From assembly GCA_023433945.1 (NCBI GenBank), contig JAEYTP010000026.1, positions 1-47,543 on the forward strand: DNA of 47,543 nt. Reading direction: 5' to 3'. Position numbers and translations under genes: made by a program. This document shows positions 1 to 7,411 of this stretch, piece after piece. The notes beneath the pieces were generated by a model. That model was not told the origin of the DNA. It made no database searches and saw only the letters and a program-made list of their open reading frames with translations. Every line of letters starts with the position of its first letter. The first letter of the stretch is position 1. This DNA comes from Bacillota bacterium (GTDB taxonomy: Bacteria; Bacillota; Clostridia; Acetivibrionales; DSM-1351).

Positions 1-123
1 GAAGGGGTAAAGGTTGGCGATTTTGTGCTTGTTCATGCCGGCTGTGCTATTCAGATTCTCGATGAAGAAGATGCCCTTAAGACCATTGAAATATTTAATG
101 AGATTAAGGAGTTGGGGATTTAG
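1..123 (+). CDS. hypC: HypC, hydrogenase maturation chaperone (C-terminal fragment)
   Basis: This is the last 40 codons of a gene that begins before the window; it ends in TAG at 121-123. The translation contains VGDFVLVHAGCAI, the typical second half of the small beta-barrel HypC/HupF family. HypC is known to carry the Fe(CN)2CO precursor together with HypD and to chaperone the large subunit of [NiFe] hydrogenase. The essential N-terminal Met-Cys cannot be seen here. The stop codon overlaps the GTG start of hypD by one base, which implies translational coupling and supports the assignment. Confidence 0.85.
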   Translation, partial: EGVKVGDFVLVHAGCAIQILDEEDALKTIEIFNEIKELGI

Positions 124-1205
124 TGAACTTTATCGAAGAATTTAGAAACAGTGAGGTTATAAAGCCACTTATTGAAAGCTTGCAGAAATACAATGGCCCT
201 GATATAAAGCTGATGGAAGTGTGTGGAACTCACACAATGGCCATTTCTCGCTATGGTCTGAGGTCTTTACTTCCAAAGAACATTCAACTGGTTTCGGGAC
301 CGGGTTGCCCTGTTTGTGTAACTCCGATTTCATATATAGATAGTGCTCTGGAACTTGCGGACAGACCAGAGGTTATTATTACTACCTTTGGTGATATGAT
401 GAGAATTCCGGGGACGGAATCAAATCTTCTGACAAAAAAGGCACAGGGGAAAAAGGTTCAAATGGTATATTCACCACTTGATGCGGTTGAGTTGGCAAAG
501 AAAAACCCTGACAAGGAAGTGGTATTTCTTTCTGTTGGGTTTGAGACTACCACACCTGTTATTGCATTAGCAGTACTTCATGCCTATTCGCAGGGAGCCA
601 CTAATTTTTCCATACTTAGTGCCAACAAAACAATGCCAGAGGCTATAATTGCATTATCCCGGGATAAGGAATTAGCGATAGATGGCTTTATCTTTCCCGG
701 GCATGTATCAGCTATAATAGGAACGGATTTTTTTGAAAGTGTTACAAATAAATACAATAAAGCAGGTGCTGTTACTGGCTTTGAACCATTGGATATGGTT
801 TATGCAATAAAAGTACTTGTAGACAATATCAGCAGTAAAAACTCAAGCTTTGAAAACCTATACTCAAGAATTGTGAAGAAAGAGGGAAATAGGAAGGCTG
901 TAGATACTATGAATAAGGTGTTTGAACCTTATGATGCTATATGGAGAGGAATAGGGCTTATTGAGAACTCGGGACTAAAGGTGAGAGAAGAGTTCAAGTC
1001 ACTTGATGCAAGTGCGAAATTTGGCCTCAAGGAGCTACCTTCAAGAGAGCCTGCTGGCTGTAAGTGTGGTGATATACTCAAGGGAAAGCTGAGACCTGTT
1101 GACTGTCCACTTTTCAAAAGAGTATGTACACCTGAAAACCCTGTTGGAGCTTGTATGGTATCCTCTGAGGGCACTTGCGCAGCCTATTATAAGTATTGCG
1201 ACTAA
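123..1205 (+). CDS. hypD: HypD, Fe-(CN)2CO scaffold protein for [NiFe] hydrogenase maturation
   Basis: The 360-residue product has the normal HypD length. HypD is a [4Fe-4S] protein that, with HypC, is the scaffold on which CN and CO ligands are attached to iron. Visible family motifs are MEVCGTHTM (Cys34), GPGCPVC (Cys62 and Cys65), and a cysteine-rich C-terminus (about residues 313-357) containing the cluster-binding cysteines. The GTG start at 123 overlaps the hypC stop by one base, and the N-terminus matches the family without extension. It sits between hypC and hypE in the canonical order; hypA, hypB and hypF are not in the window and may lie upstream. The stop codon at 1203-1205 merges into a tandem-repeat spacer. 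Confidence 0.96.
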   Translation: MNFIEEFRNSEVIKPLIESLQKYNGPDIKLMEVCGTHTMAISRYGLRSLLPKNIQLVSGPGCPVCVTPISYIDSALELADRPEVIITTFGDMMRIPGTESNLLTKKAQGKKVQMVYSPLDAVELAKKNPDKEVVFLSVGFETTTPVIALAVLHAYSQGATNFSILSANKTMPEAIIALSRDKELAIDGFIFPGHVSAIIGTDFFESVTNKYNKAGAVTGFEPLDMVYAIKVLVDNISSKNSSFENLYSRIVKKEGNRKAVDTMNKVFEPYDAIWRGIGLIENSGLKVREEFKSLDASAKFGLKELPSREPAGCKCGDILKGKLRPVDCPLFKRVCTPENPVGACMVSSEGTCAAYYKYCD

Positions 1206-1286
1206 AAGTTTTGATATATAAAAGTTTTTGATATATAAAGTTTTTGATATATAAATGTTTTTAGTATTTAGAAGTTTCTGATATAT
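1204..1286 (+). repeat. Tandem repeat of about 17 nt in the hypD-hypE spacer
   Basis: Five head-to-tail units of 16-17 nt follow one another (1204-1219, 1220-1236, 1237-1252, 1253-1269, 1270-1286). The consensus is AAAAGTTTTTGATATAT; the fourth unit is the most diverged, and a sixth begins at 1287. The first unit starts inside the hypD TAA stop. The array ends before the hypE ribosome binding site (AAAGGAGC, 1313-1320). Confidence 0.85.
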
Positions 1287-1329
1287 AAAAGTTAAAGGTA
1301 CATGAAGTATTTAAAGGAGCCAAGATTAA

Positions 1330-2340
1330 ATGGATAGCGTAATTACACTTTCTCATGGCAGCGGGGGACTTAAGACTCAAAAGCTGATAAATGACTTATT
1401 TTTGAAATATTTTCACAATGATGCCTTGAACCAAGGGGATGATTGTGCACGATTAAAGATAGTTGCATCTGATAATTTAGTTTTTACTACTGATAGTTTT
1501 GTGGTCACACCCGTATTTTTCAATGGTGGAAACATTGGAAAGCTTGCTGTGTGTGGTACAGTAAATGATATTTGCACCAGTGGAGCTGTGCCCCTTTATT
1601 TAAGCTGTGGATTTATTATAGAAGAGGGATTTTCTATCGGTGATTTGGAAATAATAGTAAAGTCTATGGCGGATACAGCAAAGGAATGTGGCGTTCAAAT
1701 TGTCACCGGTGATACCAAAGTTGTACAAAAGGGTGCTTGCGATAAGCTTTTTATCAATACTTCAGGAATTGGTATAATACCAGAAGGTGTCAGTATTTCG
1801 GGTAAAAATGCCAAGCCGGGCGACCAGATTATTATAACTGGTACAATAGGTGACCATGGCAGCAGTATCTTTCTTGAAAGAGAAGATATGGGGCTAAGTG
1901 CTGACCTAAAAAGCGACTGTGCACCTATGAATGGTATAGTGTCAAGTATACTTGAGATATCAAACGAAGTACATGTGCTGAGGGACCCCACCAGAGGAGG
2001 GGTAGCTACTACCTTAAATGAAATTGCCGCACAGAGTAATGTTACAATTATGCTCGATGAACAAAAGCTTCCCATTAAGCAGCAAGTGGCTGGAGTGTGT
2101 GAACTTTTGGGAATGGACCCTCTGTATATGGCAAACGAGGGGAAGCTTTTGATATTTGCCAGCCCTGAGGATGCACCAAAGGTACTCGAGCGTATCAGAC
2201 AATGCAGGTATGGCAGCGATGCATGTATAATTGGTAGCGTTGTGGAATGGGGCAAGGCGGCAGTCAAATTGAAATCACTAAGTGGAGGGGTTAGGGTTAT
2301 AAATGTTCTGACAGGGGATCAACTGCCTAGAATATGCTAG
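1330..2340 (+). CDS. hypE: HypE, carbamoyl dehydratase for hydrogenase cyanide-ligand synthesis
   Basis: The 336-residue protein belongs to the PurM/ThiL/SelD-like ATP-binding superfamily. HypE receives a carbamoyl group from HypF on its C-terminal cysteine and dehydrates it with ATP to a thiocyanate, the source of the CN ligands. The N-terminus LSHGSGGLKTQKLI, the segment QGDDCA, and DPTRGGVATTLNE are family signatures. The protein ends in PRIC, so the catalytic C-terminal Cys336 is present. The ATG at 1330 is preceded by AAAGGAGC at 9-nt spacing. It follows hypD after a 124-nt repeat-filled spacer, unusually long for a hyp operon, and is followed after 21 nt by an ABC ATPase. Confidence 0.96.
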   Translation: MDSVITLSHGSGGLKTQKLINDLFLKYFHNDALNQGDDCARLKIVASDNLVFTTDSFVVTPVFFNGGNIGKLAVCGTVNDICTSGAVPLYLSCGFIIEEGFSIGDLEIIVKSMADTAKECGVQIVTGDTKVVQKGACDKLFINTSGIGIIPEGVSISGKNAKPGDQIIITGTIGDHGSSIFLEREDMGLSADLKSDCAPMNGIVSSILEISNEVHVLRDPTRGGVATTLNEIAAQSNVTIMLDEQKLPIKQQVAGVCELLGMDPLYMANEGKLLIFASPEDAPKVLERIRQCRYGSDACIIGSVVEWGKAAVKLKSLSGGVRVINVLTGDQLPRIC

Positions 2341-2361
2341 CAGCAAAAGGGAGATGCAGCT

Positions 2362-3093
2362 TTGATAATTAGTATGAAGGACCTTGGAAAGACTTATAGG
2401 AATGGCAAAATAGCGGTCGAGGCGCTCAAAAAAGTCAATTTTGATATTCATAAGGAAGAATTTGTTTCAATAATGGGTCCATCAGGATCGGGTAAATCCA
2501 CCCTAATGAATATTATTGGATGTTTGGATAAACCAACAACAGGGAATTACATGCTGGATGGTTCAGACATAGCTTCATTGAACGAAGTTGAATTGGCCCA
2601 AATCAGAAACTTAAAAATAGGATTTGTATTTCAATCTTTTAATCTTCTACCTAGAATTAATGCATTGCAAAATGTTGAGTTACCTATGGTTTATGCTGAA
2701 ATAAGCAGCAAAGAAAGAAAAAAACGAGCATTAAATGCACTAGAAAGGGTAGGACTCAGTGATAGAGTGCACCATAAGCCCAATGAAATGTCTGGAGGAC
2801 AGAAGCAAAGAGTGGCAATTGCAAGGGCATTGGTTAACAATCCTGCAATAATACTAGCCGATGAGCCTACAGGAAACTTGGACAGTACCTCTGGAGAGGA
2901 AGTTATGGCGGTGTTCCAAGACTTGAATAAGGAAGGCGTTACAATAATACTTGTTACTCATGAGCCCGATATAGCAAGCCATACGATGAGAGTTATCAAG
3001 TTTAGAGATGGTCTGTTGATATCTGATAAGATAAATGAAAGACCGATAGATGCGAGGACTGTACTAGATCAGTACAGGGCTCAAGCTAATTGA
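2362..3093 (+). CDS. ABC transporter ATP-binding protein, MacB/LolD-like, without a visible permease
   Basis: The 243-residue product is a single nucleotide-binding domain. It shows Walker A GPSGSGKST (residues 39-47), a Q-loop in VFQSFNLLP, the ABC signature MSGGQKQRVAIARA, Walker B IILADEPTG and the H-loop ILVTHEP. Spacing and sequence resemble the MacB/LolD/FtsE-type subfamily, whose members usually work with FtsX/MacB-like permeases in extrusion or mechanotransmission. The TTG start at 2362 follows GGGAG at 8-nt spacing; an in-frame ATG lies four codons further in. It is 21 nt after hypE, so it is probably cotranscribed, but the next plus-strand gene is 500 nt away and unrelated. Its substrate and partner are unknown. 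Confidence 0.9.
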   Translation: MIISMKDLGKTYRNGKIAVEALKKVNFDIHKEEFVSIMGPSGSGKSTLMNIIGCLDKPTTGNYMLDGSDIASLNEVELAQIRNLKIGFVFQSFNLLPRINALQNVELPMVYAEISSKERKKRALNALERVGLSDRVHHKPNEMSGGQKQRVAIARALVNNPAIILADEPTGNLDSTSGEEVMAVFQDLNKEGVTIILVTHEPDIASHTMRVIKFRDGLLISDKINERPIDARTVLDQYRAQAN

Positions 3094-3106
3094 TCTATAA
3101 AAATCT

Positions 3107-3173
3107 AGGGCTGTAATATAAGTCTATTAGAAACTAAATTTCTTATTAACTAGTAGATTTATATTACAGCCCT
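3107..3173. terminator. Long hairpin, probable bidirectional terminator
   Basis: A 24-bp stem (3107-3130 with 3150-3173, two G-U type mismatches, 19-nt loop) is followed by TTTTATTA on the plus strand. On the left it is flanked by an A-rich stretch, so it could also terminate the minus-strand gene at 3249-3413. The stem is longer than a usual intrinsic terminator. Confidence 0.75.
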
Positions 3174-3248
3174 TTTATTAGTGATATAAGCTTTTAATAT
3201 CAATCATATTCCATATGGCTGGCATTAGAACATGTATATTGTAGTTGA

Positions 3249-3413
3249 CTATCTATTACAAGTTATGCTGCCGATTACAAAACCCAAAAGCATTGCAGCT
3301 CCTATAATACCAATTGCCATTGTAGATGAAATATTTAACTCGGGTTCTTCTGTCATTTCAAAAGCGGGATATTTTCCTGCCGTTCTTTGATATTTTCTAG
3401 CGGTACGATTCAT
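3249..3413 (-). CDS. Small single-span membrane protein of unknown function
   Basis: This 54-residue product starts MNRTARKYQRTAG. It has a basic, soluble N-terminus, then an acidic patch (EMTEEPELN), and ends in one hydrophobic helix (about residues 31-50, MAIGIIGAAMLLGFVIG) with a short tail ICNR-like end (SITCNR). The start was chosen because GAGGAG lies 7 nt upstream of the ATG at 3413; a longer reading 14 codons upstream has no such site. It stands alone between two plus-strand operons and shares the hairpin at 3107-3173 as a likely terminator. I recognise no family. A small sporulation or stress membrane protein is possible, but that is speculation. Confidence 0.6.
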   Translation of the reverse strand: MNRTARKYQRTAGKYPAFEMTEEPELNISSTMAIGIIGAAMLLGFVIGSITCNR

Positions 3414-3524
3414 ATCATCACTCCTCGATATTGTATTTGTAATTATTTGTATCAAAAAATCATATTTTATTATTTGTAAAACACCAAAAAATATTAATCT
3501 ACATCTGCCTATGATAATCTGTTA

Positions 3525-3554
3525 TTGAATATATTGATGTTATTTTATTATACT
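3525..3554 (+). promoter_or_regulatory. Probable sigma-A promoter of the ymfF-ymfH-lgt-rodA operon
   Basis: TTGAAT (3525-3530) and TATACT (3549-3554) are separated by 18 nt. They lie 36 nt upstream of the first gene, whose ribosome binding site is AGGAGG (3580-3585). Confidence 0.5.
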
Positions 3555-3590
3555 ATTAGACAAGGAGTAAATTTTTAGCAGGAGGAAACC

Positions 3591-4871
3591 ATGAATTTAA
3601 ATGAGACCAACAATAAGTTATTTGAAATCAACGGAATTAGTGTCTACAATATAAAGTCACAAAGATTCAAGACCAATACTATAAATATCTTTTATCAAGA
3701 CAATCTAAACCGTGATAGCGTTGCCTATAACGCACTATTTCCGTCAGTGCTCAGGAGAGGAAGTGAGAGCTTTCCTGATTTAAGGAGTATTAATCTGCAT
3801 TTGGAAGAACTCTATGGAGCTATATTTGATTGTGGTATTGTGAAAAAAGGAGAGAGGCAGATCATTCATTTTTATTTTGAATATGTAGCGGATAAGTACT
3901 CTTTTAATAATAGCAATAACTTCAAGAGCGGTGTAGATTTCTTGCTGGATATTATTTACAATCCTGCATTAGAGAACGGTCATTTTATTACTCAGTATGT
4001 TGAACAGGAAAAAAACAATCTCAAGATGTTAATAGAAGGCAGAACAAACGATAAGCTAAATTATGCTCTTGAAAGGTGCTATGAGGTAATGTGTGAGGGC
4101 GAACCCTTTGGATTGTATGAATACGGTACTACCGCTCAGATAGATGCCATTAATACACAAGCCCTTTATGAGCATTATCAAAAAGCTGTATCAACTCTTC
4201 CTGCTATAGTATTTATTACAGGAGAAATAACCGAGCAGGATTTGAACTATTTGAAGGATAGACTATCTATGGTTAAAAGAGGCGCAGTTAAAGGACTGTT
4301 GCAGAGTGTGGTCAAAAAGTATGTCAAGGATACTAAGTACTTCGATGAAAAAATGGATGTAAACCAGGCAAAGCTTTCACTTGGCTTTAGAACACATGTT
4401 ACGCCAAAAGAAAACGATTATTATGCTTTAATGGTATACAATGGGATACTAGGTGGGGGTATGCATTCGAAGCTATTCCAGAATGTCAGGGAAAAGGCAG
4501 GCCTGGCATACTATATTTTTGCAGGTCTGGAAAAATTCAAGGGACTCATGATTATTGGTAGCGGAATAGATATAAAGAACAAGCAAGTTGCTATGGATAT
4601 TATAATGAAGCAGCTTGAGAGTATCAAGAATGGTGATATAAGTCAGTATGAATTTGATTCAACTTTAAAATCGCTAGAAACGGGAGTGCACTCCTTGAAG
4701 GACAGTCAGCTACAGGTTGTAGACTTCTACTTAAGTCAGATAATATCTGATACTCATGATACTCTTGAGGGATTGCTGCAAAAACTTAAGAGAGTAACAA
4801 AAAAAGATGTAGTTGAGGTAGCAAAAAAGCTTCAGCTGGATACTGTTTATTTTCTTACTGCAAAAAGTTGA
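3591..4871 (+). CDS. ymfF: M16 peptidase family protein without zinc motif (YmfF type)
   Basis: The 426-residue protein has the two-lobed M16B peptidase fold, judged by segments such as RTHVTPKENDYYALMVYN and GGGMHSKLFQNVREKAGLAYYI in the second half. The first half lacks the HXXEH zinc motif, so the protein is probably catalytically inactive. It is followed after 15 nt by an M16 protein that has the motif, exactly as in the ymfF-ymfH pair of Bacillus subtilis. These are expected to form a heterodimer in which this subunit supplies a glycine-rich substrate-binding loop, like alpha-MPP. Related proteins have been annotated as associated with EF-P modification; the substrate here is unknown. 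The start has AGGAGG 5 nt upstream. Confidence 0.88.
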   Translation: MNLNETNNKLFEINGISVYNIKSQRFKTNTINIFYQDNLNRDSVAYNALFPSVLRRGSESFPDLRSINLHLEELYGAIFDCGIVKKGERQIIHFYFEYVADKYSFNNSNNFKSGVDFLLDIIYNPALENGHFITQYVEQEKNNLKMLIEGRTNDKLNYALERCYEVMCEGEPFGLYEYGTTAQIDAINTQALYEHYQKAVSTLPAIVFITGEITEQDLNYLKDRLSMVKRGAVKGLLQSVVKKYVKDTKYFDEKMDVNQAKLSLGFRTHVTPKENDYYALMVYNGILGGGMHSKLFQNVREKAGLAYYIFAGLEKFKGLMIIGSGIDIKNKQVAMDIIMKQLESIKNGDISQYEFDSTLKSLETGVHSLKDSQLQVVDFYLSQIISDTHDTLEGLLQKLKRVTKKDVVEVAKKLQLDTVYFLTAKS

Positions 4872-4886
4872 TGAGGAGTGTATTTT

Positions 4887-6173
4887 ATGAATATTGAGAC
4901 AATTAGGATAGATAAATATGATGAAGTATTATATAAATATCAGCATCAAAGCGGGCTGAATTGCTTTGTTATTCCCAAAAAAGGATATTACAAAAAACAT
5001 GCTACCTTTGCTACCTATTACGGGTCTATAGATAATGAATTCGTTATTCCAGGTGAGACTTCTTCTACTGTCGTACCCGATGGTATTGCACACTTTTTAG
5101 AGCACAAGCTCTTTGAACAAAAAGATGGTAGCGTAATGGATAAGTTTGCAGCTTTGGGATCGCGTCCAAACGCATTTACCAGCTTCAATCAAACTGCGTA
5201 TCTCTTCTCGTGTACCGATGAATTTCCGCAAAATTTCGAGCTGTTGCTGAATTTCGTACAAAATCCATATATTACACAGGAAAGCGTAGAAAAGGAAAAG
5301 GATATTATTGGACAGGAAATCAATATGTATCAGGACGACCCGGGGTGGAGAGTATCCTTTAATCTATTAGATGCGTTTTATAAGAATCATCCTGTAAAAC
5401 TGGACATTGCCGGTTCCATAGAAAGTATCAGCAAAATCGACAGAGAGCTTCTTTATAAGTGCTATAACACCTTTTACCACCCTTCCAACATGGTTATTAT
5501 TGTGGTTGGGGATGTTGATTACCAGGAGGTATTTAGCCAAATTGACAAGTGTATCAAACCCGTTGCAAAGATGGAACCCATAAAAAGGATTTTTAAGGAA
5601 GAGGGAGCTGGCTTAAATAAGCAATACAATGAGAAAAACATGCCTGTGTCCACGCCTTTGTTTTACTTTGGCTTTAAGGATTTAAATTTTACGCTTTCAG
5701 GCGTAGAGAAGGTAAAGTATGAAATAGCTGTAAAGCTCCTTTTACAAATGCTCATCGGCAAAAGCTCAGAGCTTTATACAGAATTATATGAAAAAGGCTT
5801 GGTAAATTCAAATTTTGAAATGGACTTTTTAATGGAGAATAGCTATGCTCACTCTATGATAGGGGGAGAGTCAAATTATCCAGAAAAGGTTAGGGATAGC
5901 TTTGCAGAATTAATAGAGCGTATAAACAAGCAGGGCTTAGACCAGCAACAATTCAACAGAGTACTCAAGGCATCAAAGGGAAGGTATTTAAAGCTACTTA
6001 ACTCACCAGAAAGTATAACTAGACTATTTATGAATGCATATTTTAAAGGGGTTTCTATGTTTGATTATTTAGAAGTTTATGATACAATAGGGTTTGATTA
6101 TGTAGAAAAGGTGTTTAAGATGCACTTTGATACTAATAGAATGGCTCTATCGGTAGTAAAGCAGAAACAATAA
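4887..6173 (+). CDS. ymfH: M16 family zinc metallopeptidase (YmfH type)
   Basis: The 428-residue product has the inverted zinc-binding motif HFLEH (residues 69-73) inside GIAHFLEHKLFEQ, and a probable third ligand Glu144 in IGQEI. It is therefore the active partner of the upstream inactive M16 protein. The start at 4887 (MNIETIR) is preferred over a GTG at 4878 because the GAGGAG ribosome binding site (4873-4878) would overlap the GTG but sits 8 nt before the ATG. The protein is probably cytoplasmic, since no signal peptide is visible. Its place in front of lgt and rodA suggests an envelope or peptide-processing role, but no substrate can be read from sequence. Confidence 0.9.
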   Translation: MNIETIRIDKYDEVLYKYQHQSGLNCFVIPKKGYYKKHATFATYYGSIDNEFVIPGETSSTVVPDGIAHFLEHKLFEQKDGSVMDKFAALGSRPNAFTSFNQTAYLFSCTDEFPQNFELLLNFVQNPYITQESVEKEKDIIGQEINMYQDDPGWRVSFNLLDAFYKNHPVKLDIAGSIESISKIDRELLYKCYNTFYHPSNMVIIVVGDVDYQEVFSQIDKCIKPVAKMEPIKRIFKEEGAGLNKQYNEKNMPVSTPLFYFGFKDLNFTLSGVEKVKYEIAVKLLLQMLIGKSSELYTELYEKGLVNSNFEMDFLMENSYAHSMIGGESNYPEKVRDSFAELIERINKQGLDQQQFNRVLKASKGRYLKLLNSPESITRLFMNAYFKGVSMFDYLEVYDTIGFDYVEKVFKMHFDTNRMALSVVKQKQ

Positions 6174-6190
6174 AGTGTGAGGTGGGTATA

Positions 6191-7393
6191 TTGGAAAATG
6201 TATTAGTAAGCTTTCCTGGGTTGGGACTTGATATTGAATTGTCCAGAGTGGCATTCAGGGTTTTTGGAGTACCTATATACTGGTATGGAATAATAATATC
6301 GCTAGCCTTTGTTGCATGTGTGCTGTGGGCTATGAGAGATTCAAAACGATTTGGATATGATCAAGATATAGTTATTGACCTAGTACTGGTTGCAATACCT
6401 GTTTGTATAGTATGTGCTAGACTGTTTTTTGTTGTGTTCAGTTGGGACATGTTTAAAGATAACCTGTTGGAGATATTTAATGTAAGGCATGGGGGATTAG
6501 CGATATGGGGAGGAATTATCGGAGCGGTAATTTCAGGGACTATTATTGTTAAGTGGAAAAAGATACAGACCTTGAAGTTTTTTGATTTTGCAATAGTATA
6601 CGTTCCACTCGGACAGGCTATTGGAAGATGGGGTAACTTCTTCAATCAGGAGGCTTTTGGCACAAATACTACATTACCTTGGGGTATGACCAGTCCTGAA
6701 GTTAAACAATATCTTACAAACAATCTTGATTCGTTATATGCCCAAAATGTAATTGTATATCCTGACATACCTGTACACCCAACCTTTTTGTATGAGTCAA
6801 TATGGAATCTGGCTTTATTTGGATTCTTGTACTTTATGAGAGGCAAGAAAAAGTTTGACGGTCAGGTATTCTGTCTCTATTTTATAGGTTATGGTATAGC
6901 AAGGGCATTCATTGAGACCCTTAGAACGGATGCTCTTATGATAGGTAGTTTAAGGATAGCAATTGTAATGTCCGTTTTAGGAATTATAGCATTTACAATT
7001 TTTATGTTTGTCCTCAGAAACAGAGCTCTGAATAACGATGTTGATGCTGAGGTAGTAGGGGAAAGTAAGTATGCCGAGATACTCAAGACCTTGAATGAAG
7101 AGGCGGAACAATCAGCTGTAGTACAGGTTACAGAATCAGCTATGGCAGAAGATTCTGAATCAGCTATGACAGAAGATTCTGATTCTGCTATAGCAGAAGA
7201 TACTGATGCGGTTATGGTAGAAGATTCCGATTCAGCTATGACAGGGGATTCAGAATCGGCTATTATAGAAGATTCAGATAGAGCCATGAGAAAAGACTCA
7301 GAGTCAGCTACTATTGGGGAAGTAGAGTCAAGCGCAGCTGAAGAGCAATCAGTTGACCACCAGACACTTAAAACTGAAAATACAAACACTTAA
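6191..7393 (+). CDS. lgt: Prolipoprotein diacylglyceryl transferase with a C-terminal repeat tail
   Basis: Lgt transfers diacylglycerol from phosphatidylglycerol to the lipobox cysteine of prelipoproteins at the cytoplasmic membrane. Family motifs are visible: YWYGIIIS near the N-terminus, HGGLAIWGGIIGA, the Lgt signature GRWGNFFNQEAFG, and HPTFLYESIWN. About seven membrane segments cover the first 280 residues. A TTG at 6191 is 5 nt from the GAGGTGG site and is taken as the start; a GTG at 6182 would add three residues. The core ends near residue 280. Beyond it lies an acidic extension of about 120 residues carrying eight octapeptide repeats (7136-7327), which is not part of the family fold. 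It lies in an operon with ymfH and rodA. Confidence 0.95.
   Translation: MENVLVSFPGLGLDIELSRVAFRVFGVPIYWYGIIISLAFVACVLWAMRDSKRFGYDQDIVIDLVLVAIPVCIVCARLFFVVFSWDMFKDNLLEIFNVRHGGLAIWGGIIGAVISGTIIVKWKKIQTLKFFDFAIVYVPLGQAIGRWGNFFNQEAFGTNTTLPWGMTSPEVKQYLTNNLDSLYAQNVIVYPDIPVHPTFLYESIWNLALFGFLYFMRGKKKFDGQVFCLYFIGYGIARAFIETLRTDALMIGSLRIAIVMSVLGIIAFTIFMFVLRNRALNNDVDAEVVGESKYAEILKTLNEEAEQSAVVQVTESAMAEDSESAMTEDSDSAIAEDTDAVMVEDSDSAMTGDSESAIIEDSDRAMRKDSESATIGEVESSAAEEQSVDHQTLKTENTNT
7136..7327 (+). repeat. Eight 24-nt repeats encoding an acidic octapeptide tail on Lgt
   Basis: Eight consecutive in-frame units of exactly 24 nt encode variants of S-A-M-x-E-D-S-E/D, for example SAMAEDSE, SAMTEDSD, SAIAEDTD, SAIIEDSD. 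Later units are more diverged (RAMRKDSE, SATIGEVE). No stop or frame slip occurs. Confidence 0.9.
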
Positions 7394-7411
7394 TAACAAG
7401 GAAATCAAAAA

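Noticed and set aside
1695..2267. Minus-strand open frame of 190 codons over hypE
   Set aside because: It is antisense to a clearly conserved gene, has no ribosome binding site and no family features.
3107..3173. Miniature inverted-repeat element
   Set aside because: The long hairpin has no target-site duplication, and its position between convergent genes with a T tract fits a terminator better.
6889..7389. Minus-strand open frame of 166 codons, Ser/Ala-rich, over the lgt tail
   Set aside because: The serine-rich repeats are the complement of the 24-nt repeats in lgt; frame openness follows from the repeat.
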